Shown here: positions 35,881-45,455 of the stretch, piece after piece
Numbering within the stretch: position 1 is the stretch's first letter
Layout: the number at the start of each line of letters is the position of its first letter
Assembly: GCF_001425305.1 (NCBI RefSeq)
Contig: NZ_LMEE01000005.1
Coordinates: 1-64,000 of the forward strand
Length of the DNA stretch: 64,000 nt
DNA from: Phenylobacterium sp. Root1290
GTDB lineage: Bacteria > Pseudomonadota > Alphaproteobacteria > Caulobacterales > Caulobacteraceae
Direction: 5' to 3'
Position numbers and translations under genes: made by a program
Notes under the pieces: model-generated
Seen by the model: only the letters and a program-made list of their open reading frames with translations
Database searches by the model: none
What the model was told of the DNA's origin: nothing

Positions 35881-36860
35881 CGCGAAGCCTGACGGTGCGA
35901 GACGAGCGATGGCCTCTGGCCGCCGCCTTCGTCATCGCCCGGGGCGCCAAGACCGAGGCCCACGTCATCGTCGTGGAGATCGCCGAGGCTGGGCGCATAG
36001 GGCGCGGGGAGGCCGTGCCCTATGCGCGCTACGGCGAGAACGTCGAGGGCGAGATGGCGCGGGTCGAGTCGATCCGCACCGCACTCGAATGCGGCCTGAC
36101 GCGCCAGGCGTTGCAAAGCCTGCTGCCGGCGGGCGCTGCGCGCAACGCGATCGACTGCGCCTTGTGGGACCTGGAAGCCAAGCTGAGCGGCGTTCCCGCC
36201 TGGCGCGCCGCCGGCCGCTCGCGCCTCGACCCGGTGAAGACCTGCTACACGATCAGCCTGGATACGCCTGAAGCCATGGCGGACGCCGCCAGGCCCATGG
36301 CGCGCCGCCCGTTCCTGAAGCTGAAGATCGGCGGGCCCGACGACCTCGACCGCGTCGCCGCGGTGCGGGCGGCGGCGCCCAAGACAAGGCTGATTGTCGA
36401 CGGCAACGAGGGGCTGACCTTTGACGATCTGGTCCGCCTTGCGCCCGACTTCGCGCGGCTGGACGTCAAGATGATCGAGCAGCCTCTGCACGCAGACGCC
36501 GATGGCGCGCTGGAAGGCTGGACCAGTCCGGTGCCGCTCTGTGCGGACGAGAGCCTGCATACCCGCGAGGAGTTGGCGACGTGCGCGCGGCGCTACGGGG
36601 CGATCAACGTCAAGCTGGACAAGGCCGGAGGGTTGACTGAGGCGCTGGCGCTCTGCAGCGAGGCCAAGCGGCTTGGGCTGGACCTCATGGCCGGCTGCAT
36701 GGTGGCCACGTCGCTTTCGATGGCCCCCGCCATGATCATCGCGCAGGGCGCCGACGTGGCCGATCTCGATGGGCCGCTGTTGCTGGCCCGCGACCGCGAG
36801 CCGGGCTTGATCTTCGACGGTTCGCTGATTTTTCCGCCACAGCCTGAGCTTTGGGGTTAG
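35877..36860 (+). CDS. L-Ala-D/L-Glu (dipeptide) epimerase, enolase superfamily
   Basis: A 327-aa enzyme. Catalytic lysines lie in FLKLKIG (K-x-K) and in INVKLDKAGG. Metal ligands are in LIVDGNEG, MIEQPL and CADESLHT. This pattern and size fit dipeptide epimerases used in murein peptide recycling. TTG 35877 overlaps the stop of the TipN-like gene as TTGA, implying coupled translation. Confidence 0.85.
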   Translation: MTRSLTVRDERWPLAAAFVIARGAKTEAHVIVVEIAEAGRIGRGEAVPYARYGENVEGEMARVESIRTALECGLTRQALQSLLPAGAARNAIDCALWDLEAKLSGVPAWRAAGRSRLDPVKTCYTISLDTPEAMADAARPMARRPFLKLKIGGPDDLDRVAAVRAAAPKTRLIVDGNEGLTFDDLVRLAPDFARLDVKMIEQPLHADADGALEGWTSPVPLCADESLHTREELATCARRYGAINVKLDKAGGLTEALALCSEAKRLGLDLMAGCMVATSLSMAPAMIIAQGADVADLDGPLLLARDREPGLIFDGSLIFPPQPELWG

Positions 36861-36896
36861 CGTGGAGCCTTACAGTGGCGATGACGTTGAAACGTG

Positions 36897-37328
36897 ATGG
36901 CTGAAGAAAAGGATCGCGCCCACGGGGCCTGGAGAGCGGCAGAGCGCATCAAGCGTCTCTCGGACCGCCTGGTCGGTGTGGGGCCTGTGGGTATTGGGTT
37001 GGACGGCGTGCTGGCCTGGGTGCCTGTGGCGGGAACCGCCTACAGCGTCGGGGCGGGGGCGCTGCTGATGTACCATGCAGTCGCGGCGGGAGCTTCGCTG
37101 CCGACGCTGGCGCGCATGTCGGCCTATCTCATTCTCGATTCCGCGGCGTCGGTGCCCCCGGTGATCGGTTGGGCGGTCGATGCGCTGTTTCCCGGCCACC
37201 TGATGGCTGCAGGCGCGTTGCAGAAGGATATCGAGGCGCGGCATGGAGCTTCGGAGCTGCCTCCGACCTGGTACGGCAAGCCCGCACGGCGTTCGAAGAC
37301 GGTGAGGGTCGCGCCCAAGGTCATCTAG
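36897..37328 (+). CDS. DUF4112 membrane protein
   Basis: A 143-aa protein with two to three hydrophobic stretches. The family pattern is clear: RLVGVGPVGIGLDGVLAWVPVAGTAYSVGAGALLMYHAV, then ILDSAASVPPVIGWAVDALFPGH. ATG 36897 is preferred over the GTG directly before it. Function is unknown. Confidence 0.82.
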   Translation: MAEEKDRAHGAWRAAERIKRLSDRLVGVGPVGIGLDGVLAWVPVAGTAYSVGAGALLMYHAVAAGASLPTLARMSAYLILDSAASVPPVIGWAVDALFPGHLMAAGALQKDIEARHGASELPPTWYGKPARRSKTVRVAPKVI

Positions 37329-37348
37329 ACGGCCAAGGAGGAACCGCG

Positions 37349-37717
37349 ATGTTCAAGCACGTGAAGTTCTCGGGTCTGCCGGTCAGCCACCAGGACCGGG
37401 CGATCGCGTTCTATCGAGACGTTCTGGGACTCGTGCTGGCCACCGACCAGCAGTACGGCAGCGGCTGGCGTTGGATCGAGTTCGAGGTGCCCGGTTCGCC
37501 TACAAGGATCTTGTTCGAGCGGCGTGCGAACGACGCGCCGGGCGAGCAGCCGAGCCTGATCCTCGTGGTGACCGACGTGGACGCGGCCCATGGCGAGTTG
37601 AAAGCCAAGGGCGTCGTCTTCGACCAGGAGCCGATTGACGCCCCGTGGGCTCCCAACGAACGGTACGCTCTGCTGCGCGACAGCGAGGGCAACCTGGTGA
37701 TGATCGGCTCGCGTTAG
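37349..37717 (+). CDS. VOC-superfamily (glyoxalase-like) protein
   Basis: A 122-aa protein with the beta-alpha-beta-beta-beta pattern of vicinal-oxygen-chelate proteins: VSHQDRAIAFYRDVLGL, WIEFEVPG, LILVVTDVDAAHGELKAKG and LLRDSEGNLVMIGS. AAGGAGG upstream of ATG 37349 fixes the start against longer frames. Substrate is unknown. It overlaps the convergent monooxygenase gene by four bases. Confidence 0.85.
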   Translation: MFKHVKFSGLPVSHQDRAIAFYRDVLGLVLATDQQYGSGWRWIEFEVPGSPTRILFERRANDAPGEQPSLILVVTDVDAAHGELKAKGVVFDQEPIDAPWAPNERYALLRDSEGNLVMIGSR

Positions 37718-38037
37718 GCTGACGCCGGGGCGACGCTCTGCAGCACTTCAAAGCCTTCGAACTGCGGATGGCCCATATAAAGCGGCTTGTTGTCGCCTGC
37801 GCCTCGGTGAGCCAGACGGAAGGCCTCGGATTTCGTCCAGGCCTCGAAGGCGCCCTTGGACGCCCACCGCGAGTGCGAGGCGTAGAGCGTGTGGTCTTCG
37901 TGCTCGGGGCCGCGCAGCAGGCTGAAGCCGAGGAAGCCGGGCACCGACTCCAGGTGGGTCTCACGCGACAGCCAGACGGCCTCGAAGGCGCTCTCCTGTC
38001 CACGCAGGACCTGGAAGCGGTTCATGGCGATGAACAT
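37714..38037 (-). CDS. antibiotic-biosynthesis-monooxygenase-fold protein (ABM/IsdG-like)
   Basis: A 107-aa protein starting MFIAMNRFQVLRGQESAFEAVWLSRE, with VPGFLGFSLLRG and YASHSRWASKGAFEAWTKSEAFRLAH. This is the ferredoxin-like ABM fold; similar proteins degrade haem or oxidise quinols. AGGAG lies seven bases before ATG 38037. It is co-directional with the methylmalonyl-CoA mutase genes, about 70 bases downstream of them, but unrelated in function. Confidence 0.8.
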   Translation of the reverse strand: MFIAMNRFQVLRGQESAFEAVWLSRETHLESVPGFLGFSLLRGPEHEDHTLYASHSRWASKGAFEAWTKSEAFRLAHRGAGDNKPLYMGHPQFEGFEVLQSVAPASA

Positions 38038-38107
38038 GGCGGGCTCCTGTTTGGGCGTCGCGCCAGTCTGCCCCGGAAGCACCCTCTGTTCCAGCGTCTC
38101 CGCCGGC

Positions 38108-40258
38108 TCAGGCCTTTTCCAGCTGGGCGTAGCCCATCTGCTCGTTGAGCCGGTCGAGCACCTCGATCGCCGCCTCGGGCACCACCGTCCCAGGCGTGAA
38201 GATCGCCGCCACGCCGGCGTCGCGCAGGGCCTGGAAGTCCTCGGGCGGAATGACGCCGCCCACCACGACCAGGATGTCCGGCCGGCCGAGCTTGGCCAAT
38301 TCGTCCTTGAGTTCAGGCACAAGCGTCAGGTGGCCGGCCGCCAACGAGCTGGCGCCGACCACGTGCACGTTCTCGGCGACCGCCTGGGCGGCGGCTTCGG
38401 CGGGCGTCTGGAACAGGTTGCCGATGTCGACGTCGAAGCCGAGGTCGGCGAAGCCCGAGGCGATCACCTTCTGGCCGCGGTCGTGGCCGTCCTGGCCCAT
38501 CTTGGCGATCATCACCCGAGGCTTGCGGCCGTCGGTCTGGCGGAAGGCCTCGGACATCGCCTTGGCGCGGTCCGCCTGAGGCGTGGCGCCGGATTCGCGC
38601 AGATAGACGCCGGTGACGGCCGAGGCCTCGGCGGCGTGGCGGCCGAACACCTTCTCCAGGGCCAGGCTGATCTCGCCGACCGTCGCCTTGGCGCGGGCGG
38701 CGTTGACCGACAGTTCGAGCAGGTTGCCTTTACCCGCCGCGCCGTTGGTGAGAGCGGTGAGGGCGGTTTCGACCGCCACCGGATCACGCTCGGCGCGCAG
38801 GCGCTGGAGCTTCTCAAGCTGGCGCTCGCGCACGGCCGAGTTGTCGACCTTGAGCATCGGAATCTCGTCGGCGACGTCGGGCTTGTAGCGGTTGACGCCG
38901 ACCACGCTCTGACGGCCGGCGTCGATGCGGGCCTGTGTGCGGGCCGAGGCCTCCTCGATGCGGCGCTTGGGCAGACCGTCCTCGATCGCCTTGGCCATGC
39001 CGCCCAGGGCCTCGACCTCGGCGATGTGCTCGAGCGCGCGGGCGGCCAGATCGGCGGTCAGCCGCTCGACATAGTAGGAGCCGCCCCACGGGTCCACGAC
39101 GCGGGTCTGGCCGCTCTCGAGCTGCAGGAACAGCTGGGTGTTGCGCGCGATGCGGGCCGAGAAGTCGGTCGGCAGGGCCAGGGCCTCGTCCAGCGAGTTG
39201 GTGTGCAGGCTCTGGGTCTGGCCGCCAGTGGCGGCGATCGCCTCGACCAGGGTGCGGGGCACGTTGTTGTAGACGTCGTGCGCGGCCAGGCTCCAGCCGC
39301 TGGTCTGGGTGTGGGCGCGCAGCGAGAGCGAGCGCGAGTCCTTGGGATCGAACTCGTCCTTCATCAGCTTCGCCCAGAGCAGGCGACCGGCGCGCTGCTT
39401 GGCGATCTCCATGAAGGCGTTCATGCCGGCGTTCCAGAAGAACGACAGACGCGGCGCGAACTGGTCGACGGTCATGCCGGCGGCGACGCCGGCGCGTACG
39501 TATTCGATGCCGTCGGCCAGGGTGTAGGCAAGCTCCAGGTCCAGCGTCGCGCCGGCCTCCTGGATGTGATAGCCGCTGATCGAGATCGAGTTGAACTTCG
39601 GCATTTCGCTCGAAGTATATGAAAAGATGTCAGAAATTATCCGCATCGAGGGCGCGGGCGGATAGATGTAGGTGTTCCTGACCAGGAACTCCTTGAGGAT
39701 GTCGTTCTGGATCGTGCCCGACAGCTTGGCGTGCGGCACGCCCTGTTCCTCGGCGGCCACGATGTACAGCGCCAGGATCGGGAGAACGGCGCCGTTCATG
39801 GTCATCGAGACGCTCATCTTGTCGAGCGGGATGCCGTCGAACAGCGTGCGCATGTCGAGGATGGAGTCGATGGCGACGCCCGCCATGCCGACGTCGCCCT
39901 TCACCCGCGGGTGGTCGCTGTCATAGCCGCGGTGGGTGGCGAGGTCGAAGGCGACCGACAGGCCCATCTGACCCGCGGCCAGGTTGCGCCGATAGAAGGC
40001 GTTGGAGTCCTCGGCCGTGGAGAAGCCCGCGTACTGGCGGATGGTCCACGGGTTGGTGAGATACATGGTTGGGTAGGGGCCGCGCAGGAACGGCGCGAGA
40101 CCCGGATAGCCGTTGGCCAGTCCGGCGATGTCCGCCGGGCCGTAGGCGGGGCGCACGGCGATGCCCTCGGGCGTCTCCCAGGCCGGTCCGGTGATCGGCG
40201 GGCGCGCGGCGGGCGCCGCCTCGAAGGGCAGGGCGCTGAAGTCGGGAAACTGGCTCAT
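38108..40258 (-). CDS. scpA: methylmalonyl-CoA mutase large subunit
   Basis: A 716-aa adenosylcobalamin enzyme that interconverts methylmalonyl-CoA and succinyl-CoA in propionate metabolism. The barrel carries [28 protein letters not shown] and HTQTSGWSL. The C-terminal B12 domain has GQDGHDRG (the base-off His ligand), then GASSLAAGH and VVVGGVIPP. The start ATG overlaps the small-subunit stop (ATGA at 40257-40260 region). No meaB-type chaperone gene is adjacent. Confidence 0.95.
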   Translation of the reverse strand: MSQFPDFSALPFEAAPAARPPITGPAWETPEGIAVRPAYGPADIAGLANGYPGLAPFLRGPYPTMYLTNPWTIRQYAGFSTAEDSNAFYRRNLAAGQMGLSVAFDLATHRGYDSDHPRVKGDVGMAGVAIDSILDMRTLFDGIPLDKMSVSMTMNGAVLPILALYIVAAEEQGVPHAKLSGTIQNDILKEFLVRNTYIYPPAPSMRIISDIFSYTSSEMPKFNSISISGYHIQEAGATLDLELAYTLADGIEYVRAGVAAGMTVDQFAPRLSFFWNAGMNAFMEIAKQRAGRLLWAKLMKDEFDPKDSRSLSLRAHTQTSGWSLAAHDVYNNVPRTLVEAIAATGGQTQSLHTNSLDEALALPTDFSARIARNTQLFLQLESGQTRVVDPWGGSYYVERLTADLAARALEHIAEVEALGGMAKAIEDGLPKRRIEEASARTQARIDAGRQSVVGVNRYKPDVADEIPMLKVDNSAVRERQLEKLQRLRAERDPVAVETALTALTNGAAGKGNLLELSVNAARAKATVGEISLALEKVFGRHAAEASAVTGVYLRESGATPQADRAKAMSEAFRQTDGRKPRVMIAKMGQDGHDRGQKVIASGFADLGFDVDIGNLFQTPAEAAAQAVAENVHVVGASSLAAGHLTLVPELKDELAKLGRPDILVVVGGVIPPEDFQALRDAGVAAIFTPGTVVPEAAIEVLDRLNEQMGYAQLEKA

Positions 40259-41685
40259 CAGACGGCCTCGTACGGCGCGGCGAGACGGATGGGGACAAGC
40301 GGCGGGCAACGGCCGTCCGGCCCGGGCAAGCGGGCGGAGGGCGTCTCCGCCGTGATGGCGACAGGCGGCTCGACCTCGACAGGCGCGTCCTGGGTCGGGG
40401 GGAAGGCGGTGACCCCGACGATCTTGGACGGGCCGGCGGCGTCTCTGGCCGCGCTGACGGCGGCGATCTGGTCGGCCACGTGACCGGAGGCCAGGGCCGC
40501 GATGACACCGCCCTTGGCTTCGATCGCCTGGAACTGCGCCCAGGCGGCGCGCGCGATCTCGTCGGTGAGCGCTTCGACGTAGCCCGAACCGGCGGCGGGG
40601 TCTGCGACGCGGCCGAGGTGAGCCTCCTCCATCAGCACCAGTTGGGCGTTTCGGCTTTGGCGCCGGGCGAAGGCGGTGGGCAGGCCGATGGCGTCGGTGA
40701 AGGCGCCGAGCACCACCGCGTCGGCGCCGCCCACGGCCGCGCCGAACGCCGCTGACGTCAGGCGCAGCATGTTGGTCCAGGGGTCCTGCACGGCCAGCAT
40801 GCGCCGCGACGAGCGCGCTTCGATGCGGGCCGGCGCGTCGACACCGCACGCCCCAGTCAACCGCGCCCACAGCACGCGCGCCGCGCGCAGCTTGGCCAGC
40901 GAGGTGAAGTAGTCGGCGTCGACCGCGAGCCCAAGATGGATCGCGCCGAACGCGCGGTCGATCGGCATGCCCGCTCGGACCAGCGCCTTGGCGTAGGCGA
41001 GTGCGCTGGCCAGCATGAACGCCAGCTCGCCTGCCTCGCCGCCGCCGGCCTCGTGGACGACCCGCCCGGAGGCCAGAAACAACCCCGCCTTCGGATAGGA
41101 TTCGGCCAGGCGCGCGCCGACGGTGGCGGCGGACACCAGATGGCTTTCGATGGGACCAGGACTCTCGCCCGTTTCGGCGAAAGCGCCGAGCGGGTCCATG
41201 TGGAAGAGGAGGAGCGCGGTCGGCGACCCTTTCGCTGCGGCAGCGAGCCAGTCCGCGGCCTTGGGGCCCAGGAAGCCCGCGTCGAGGGCGACGGGGGCCA
41301 GTTCCAACATCACCCCATCAATCACCTGGGCCAGCCCGGCGGCGGAACCGATGGCAACGCCGTTGGCGTTGCTCGGGTCGATGACGATCAGCCCCGACGC
41401 CGCGCCGCCTTCCAGGTCGGCCAGCAGATCGCCCCGGGCTCGCGACGGATCGGGGTGCGAGACCGCGGCGCGAAGGTCCCAGGGGCGCTCTGCGTCGTGC
41501 GGACGCGGGACGAACGTCGCTCCCTCCGTCGCGGACTCATAGAGCGGCGCGATCAGCAGGCCCTCAAGCGTGCGGCGCTGCAGGCTGTCGAAGGGCGCGT
41601 CCTTCAAGGTCTTTTCCACCAGGGCGCGCCAGTCGGCGGCGGTGGCGGGCGGGAAGGCGCCGGGAGCAATCAGGGTGTCGGTCAT
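40258..41685 (-). CDS. mutA: methylmalonyl-CoA mutase small subunit
   Basis: A 475-aa non-catalytic partner of the large subunit. It shows the mutase barrel pattern (GTTTAD region replaced by [70 protein letters not shown] as a long conserved block at about 290-345). The B12-binding C-terminus is missing, as usual for the small subunit. It is the first gene of the pair. Confidence 0.92.
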   Translation of the reverse strand: MTDTLIAPGAFPPATAADWRALVEKTLKDAPFDSLQRRTLEGLLIAPLYESATEGATFVPRPHDAERPWDLRAAVSHPDPSRARGDLLADLEGGAASGLIVIDPSNANGVAIGSAAGLAQVIDGVMLELAPVALDAGFLGPKAADWLAAAAKGSPTALLLFHMDPLGAFAETGESPGPIESHLVSAATVGARLAESYPKAGLFLASGRVVHEAGGGEAGELAFMLASALAYAKALVRAGMPIDRAFGAIHLGLAVDADYFTSLAKLRAARVLWARLTGACGVDAPARIEARSSRRMLAVQDPWTNMLRLTSAAFGAAVGGADAVVLGAFTDAIGLPTAFARRQSRNAQLVLMEEAHLGRVADPAAGSGYVEALTDEIARAAWAQFQAIEAKGGVIAALASGHVADQIAAVSAARDAAGPSKIVGVTAFPPTQDAPVEVEPPVAITAETPSARLPGPDGRCPPLVPIRLAAPYEAV

Positions 41686-41821
41686 CAGCCTGTCATTGCG
41701 ACCTGTCCCGCCGACGCGTCAAGTTCACGCGGGGTCATCGGGCGGCGAAGCTTGCGCGGCGCAAAAGTTTGTGTGTACGCTGTAAAAATTAGATCGACGC
41801 CACTCATAAGGACGACCCTCG

Positions 41822-42829
41822 ATGGCCTTGCCCCCCGTTCTCGCAGAGCGCCTGCGGATTCCCGTGATCGGTTCGCCGCTGTTCATCATCTCCGGTCCGG
41901 AACTCGTGATCGCCCAGTGCAAGGCCGGCATCGTCGGCTCATTCCCGGCACTGAACGCCCGGCCGGCGAGCCAACTCGACGAGTGGCTGGCCCAGATCAC
42001 CGAAGAACTGGCCGACTGGGACCGCAAGAACCCCGATCGTCTTTCGGCGCCGTTCGCGATGAACCAGATCGTGCACAAGACCAACGACCGCCTCGAGCAC
42101 GATGTCGAGATGGCCGTGAAGTACAAGGTTCCGGTGACCATCACCTCGCTGGGCGCGCGTGAAGACGTCAACCAGGCGATCCATTCCTACGGCGGCGTGG
42201 TGCTGCACGACGTCATCAACGACCGCTTTGCGCGCAAGGCGGTGGAGAAGGGGGCCGACGGCCTGATTCCCGTGGCTGCGGGCGCCGGCGGACACGCTGG
42301 TCACCTGTCGCCGTTCGCCCTGGTTCAGGAACTGCGCGAGTGGTTCGACGGCCCGATTGCGCTCTCCGGCTCCATCGCCAACGGCGCGGCGATCCTGGGC
42401 GCCCAGGCCATGGGCGCGGATCTCGCCTACATCGGCTCGGCGTTCATCGCGACCAGGGAGGCCAACGCCGCCCAGGACTACAAGGACATGATCGTGGCCA
42501 GCCGCGGCGATGACATCGTCTACTCAAACCTGTTCACCGGCGTGCACGGCAACTACCTGCGTCCCTCGATCGAGGCGGCGGGCCTTGACCCGGACAATCT
42601 GCCCCAATCGGATCCGTCGAAGATGAGCTTCGGCTCGGGCGGCAACCAGAAGGCCAAGGCCTGGAAGGACATCTGGGGCTGCGGTCAGGGCATCGGCGCG
42701 GTGAAGGACATTCCGAGCGCCGGCGACATGATCGATCGCCTGGCGGCTGAGTACGAAGCGGCGAAGGCGGCGCTGGCGGCGAAGACCTCGCTCACCCGCG
42801 GAAGCGCGCTGGCCATGGCCGCCGAGTAG
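41822..42829 (+). CDS. nitronate monooxygenase-family flavoprotein
   Basis: A 335-aa FMN enzyme of the 2-nitropropane dioxygenase/NMO group. Signatures are RIPVIGSPLFIISGPELVIAQCKAGIVGSFPALNARP, VAAGAGGHAGHLSPFALVQEL and GPIALSGSIANGAAILGAQAMGADLAYIGSAFIAT. It oxidises alkyl nitronates or acts in related flavin chemistry. A hairpin follows the stop. Confidence 0.88.
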   Translation: MALPPVLAERLRIPVIGSPLFIISGPELVIAQCKAGIVGSFPALNARPASQLDEWLAQITEELADWDRKNPDRLSAPFAMNQIVHKTNDRLEHDVEMAVKYKVPVTITSLGAREDVNQAIHSYGGVVLHDVINDRFARKAVEKGADGLIPVAAGAGGHAGHLSPFALVQELREWFDGPIALSGSIANGAAILGAQAMGADLAYIGSAFIATREANAAQDYKDMIVASRGDDIVYSNLFTGVHGNYLRPSIEAAGLDPDNLPQSDPSKMSFGSGGNQKAKAWKDIWGCGQGIGAVKDIPSAGDMIDRLAAEYEAAKAALAAKTSLTRGSALAMAAE

Positions 42830-42842
42830 CGCCCAAACGAAA

Positions 42843-42870
42843 GCGGCGGGAAGGTTTCCCTTCCCGCCGC
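42843..42870. terminator. strong hairpin between convergent genes
   Basis: GCGGCGGGAAGG (42843-42854) pairs with CCTTCCCGCCGC (42859-42870) around a four-base loop. There is no T run, but the stem is 12 bp and lies between the NMO gene and the 3' end of the flagellin gene, so it may end transcription from both. Confidence 0.6.
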
Positions 42871-42899
42871 CGCCGTTGAACGCGATGCGTTCGTCAGTC

Positions 42900-43666
42900 T
42901 TATCGGAACAGGCCGAGCAGGCTGCTCGACGACTGGTTGGCGATGCTGAGGGCCTGCACGCCAAGCTGTTGCTTGGTCTGCAGCGCTTGCAGCTTCGCGC
43001 TTTCCTTCGCCAGGTCGGCGTCGACCAGGTTGCCGACACCGGCGTCCAGGGTGTCCTGGAGCTTCATGACGTTGGTCATGTGGGTGTCGAGCGCACGTCC
43101 GCCGAGGTCACGCCCGACGTCAGCGAGGTCAGGGTGGCGGCGATCTTGGCGTTCGACTTCGACAAGGTCACGTGGTCGATGTCGATGGTCGCGGTCGCGT
43201 CGGCGTTGGCGATCGACTTGATGCTCGCGCTGTTGACCGAGGTCGACGAGATCAGGTTCACGCCGTCGAAGGTGGCGTTGTTGGCGATGGTGTCGATCTG
43301 GTCGCGCAGCGCGGTGTACTCGTCGCTGAGCGCCGCCTTGGAGGCGGTCGACAGACCCGCTTCAGTCGCCGCCAGGACCTTTTCCTTCATCTGGACGAGG
43401 ATGTCCGAGATGGCGGTGCCGGCCGACATGGCGACGTCAGCCACCGACTGGCCGCGTTGCAGCGACGAGACGACGGAATTGAGGGAGGCCGATTCAGCGC
43501 GCTGGTTCTGGGCGATGGCCCAGATGGCGCCGTTGTCCTTGGCGGTGGAGATCTTCAGACCGGTGTTGATGCGGTTCTGAACGGTGCCGAGGTCTTTGTT
43601 GGTGGCGTTCAGGTTTTGCAGCGCGATCATCGCGCCTTTGTTCGTGTTGACCGAATTCATCGACAT
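42900..43666 (-). pseudogene. flagellin gene with a frameshift
   Basis: The N-terminal part (from ATG 43666) reads MSMNSVNTNKGAMIALQNLN, then NRINTGLKISTAKDNGAIWAIAQ, a clear flagellin. That frame runs into a stop at 43076 after 196 residues. One base earlier in phase, the sequence continues as [18 protein letters not shown], then [20 protein letters not shown] and ends LLGLFR at 42900, a perfect flagellin C-terminus. A single base is therefore missing near 43092-43096. Joined, the protein would be about 255 aa, close to Caulobacter flagellins. A sigma-54 promoter lies upstream. Either a recent pseudogene or an assembly error. Confidence 0.85.
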
Positions 43667-44034
43667 ACACTTGGTTCCTTTTCTCGGAGACCGGCGTCAT
43701 TTTGACTGCCAGAGGCATTTTGCCTGTGAAGATCCTGAGCAAGGGCTGGGCCAGTTTGGGCCGTTAACCTTTTTCCGTTGATCGGCTTGGGATTTTTCCA
43801 CCGACCGCTGTTTGGCAAGGCCTCGCGCAGGGTCTCCAACGGGCCAACACGGTAAATTCTGCCGTCCTGCGGCGGCAAAATCTGCGCGCTCCAGTGGGCA
43901 GGAACTGCCGGGCGGCGCCGTTCGCACGGCGGATTGGGGCGCAATCAGCTTTTCTAAGGACGCAAAAAGTTCAAACCGCTGGCGTGGGGCGGGCGCCCCG
44001 ACCATGCTCCCCGCGATTTCGGTAGGAGCTATGC
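43667..44034. other. flagellin promoter and leader region
   Basis: This 368-bp divergent spacer contains the sigma-54 promoter described next and an AAAAGGAACC ribosome site for the flagellin. The rest should hold the promoter of the symporter at 44035. A GGTTAAC tract about 20 bases upstream of the promoter was noticed but no repeated operator was seen. Confidence 0.5.
43738..43753 (-). promoter_or_regulatory. sigma-54 (-24/-12) promoter of the flagellin gene
   Basis: On the minus strand the sequence is TGGCCCAGCCCTTGCT. It fits the TGGCAC-N5-TTGCW consensus with exact GG-to-GC spacing and lies about 72 bases upstream of the flagellin ATG. Caulobacter flagellins are class IV genes driven by sigma-54 and FlbD. 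Confidence 0.85.
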
Positions 44035-45387
44035 ATGGCGCAGGCGCGCAAACGGGGCGGGATCTTCGCCTCATTCGGCTTCCAGGTGCTGGCCGGCATG
44101 GCGCTGGGCCTTGGCCTGGGCCTGTTGGCGCGTGACCTCGGAACAGAGGCGGGGCAGCCCGGGCACGGGCTATCCGAAGCCTTGCGGCTGGCCGGCTCGA
44201 TCTTCGTGCAATTGCTGCGCGTGCTGGTGCCGCCGCTGGTGTTCACGGCCATCGTGGCCAGCATCGCCAATCTGCGCCAGTTGCAGAACGCCGCCGCCCT
44301 GGTCTGGCGCACGCTGGCCTGGTTCGCATTGACGGCGCTGATCGCCGTCAGCATCGGGATCATGCTCGGGCTGGTGCTGAAGCCGGGACTCAACACCACG
44401 GTCGCCGCCGCGGCGGCCAGCGCGCCGCACACCAGCGGCTCGTGGCTCGACTTCCTGACCGGGCTCGTGCCCTCCAACATATTGGGGATCGGCGCCTCGA
44501 CTACGCTAGCCGACGGGGCGGCGACGACGTCGCTGTCGTTCAATGTGCTGCAGATCGTCGTCATCTCGCTGGTCACGGGCATCGCGGCGCTGAAGTCCGG
44601 CGCCGCGGCCGAGCCGTTTCTGGCGTTCAACGCCTCCGCGCTCGCCATCGTCCGCAAGATCCTCTGGTGGGTGATCCGCCTGACGCCGATCGGCACCATC
44701 GGCCTGTTCGGCAACGCCGTCGGTCACTACGGCTGGGACGCGCTGGCCCAGCTCGGCGCCTTCACCCTGGCGGTCTATGCCGGACTGGCGCTGGTGATGT
44801 TCGTCGTCTACCCGACCCTGCTCGCCAGCAACGGCCTCAACCCGCTGAAATTCTTCGCCGGCGCCTGGCCGGCCATCCAGCTCGGCTTCGTGTCGCGCTC
44901 GTCGATCGGGACCCTGCCGGTGACGCAGACGGTGACGGAGAACGCCCTGGGCGTGCCAAGGGCCTATGCGGCCTTCGCCGTGCCGCTGGGCGCGACGACC
45001 AAGATGGACGGGTGCGCCGCGATCTACCCGGCCGTGGCCGCGATCTTCGTGGCGCAGTTCTACAATGTGCCGCTGGCGCTCAGCGACTACTTCCTCATCG
45101 TATTCGTGTCGGTGATCGGCTCGGCCGCGACCGCCGGCCTGACGGGAGCGGTGGTGATGCTGACCCTGACGCTGTCGACCCTGGGCCTACCGCTTGAAGG
45201 CGTGGGGCTGCTGCTGGCGATCGATCCGATCCTCGACATGGGCCGGACGGCGACGAACGTGGCGGGGCAAGCGTTGGTCCCGACCTTGGTGGCCAAGCAG
45301 CAGGGCACGCTGGACATGGACGTCTACAACGCCGCCTCGGGCGATCTTCCGGTCGAGCCGGACGAAACGACGCAGCGGGCCGCCTGA
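44035..45387 (+). CDS. dicarboxylate/amino acid:cation symporter (DAACS)
   Basis: A 450-aa transporter of the GltP/DctA family. The serine-rich re-entrant loop is SRSSIGTLPVTQTV, and the cation/substrate motif is GATTKMDGCAAIYPAVAAIF, a slight variant of the usual NMDGT. IDPILDMGRTATNVAGQAL near the C-terminus is also typical. Substrate could be glutamate, aspartate or C4-dicarboxylates. Confidence 0.9.
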   Translation: MAQARKRGGIFASFGFQVLAGMALGLGLGLLARDLGTEAGQPGHGLSEALRLAGSIFVQLLRVLVPPLVFTAIVASIANLRQLQNAAALVWRTLAWFALTALIAVSIGIMLGLVLKPGLNTTVAAAAASAPHTSGSWLDFLTGLVPSNILGIGASTTLADGAATTSLSFNVLQIVVISLVTGIAALKSGAAAEPFLAFNASALAIVRKILWWVIRLTPIGTIGLFGNAVGHYGWDALAQLGAFTLAVYAGLALVMFVVYPTLLASNGLNPLKFFAGAWPAIQLGFVSRSSIGTLPVTQTVTENALGVPRAYAAFAVPLGATTKMDGCAAIYPAVAAIFVAQFYNVPLALSDYFLIVFVSVIGSAATAGLTGAVVMLTLTLSTLGLPLEGVGLLLAIDPILDMGRTATNVAGQALVPTLVAKQQGTLDMDVYNAASGDLPVEPDETTQRAA

Positions 45388-45455
45388 TAGGTTAGCCGTC
45401 TGTCCACGCGCGTGAACCGGCCTTAGGATCGGTTCGCAGGCGGGGCGGAGCACAA

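Noticed and set aside
37889..39622. 577-codon plus-strand frame opposite methylmalonyl-CoA mutase
   Set aside because: Shadow of the conserved mutase gene; Arg/Gly/Leu-rich without motifs.
42524..43039. Minus-strand frame across the flagellin 3' end and the NMO gene
   Set aside because: It crosses the hairpin and antisense of a clear flavoprotein gene; the flagellin C-terminus is in a different frame.
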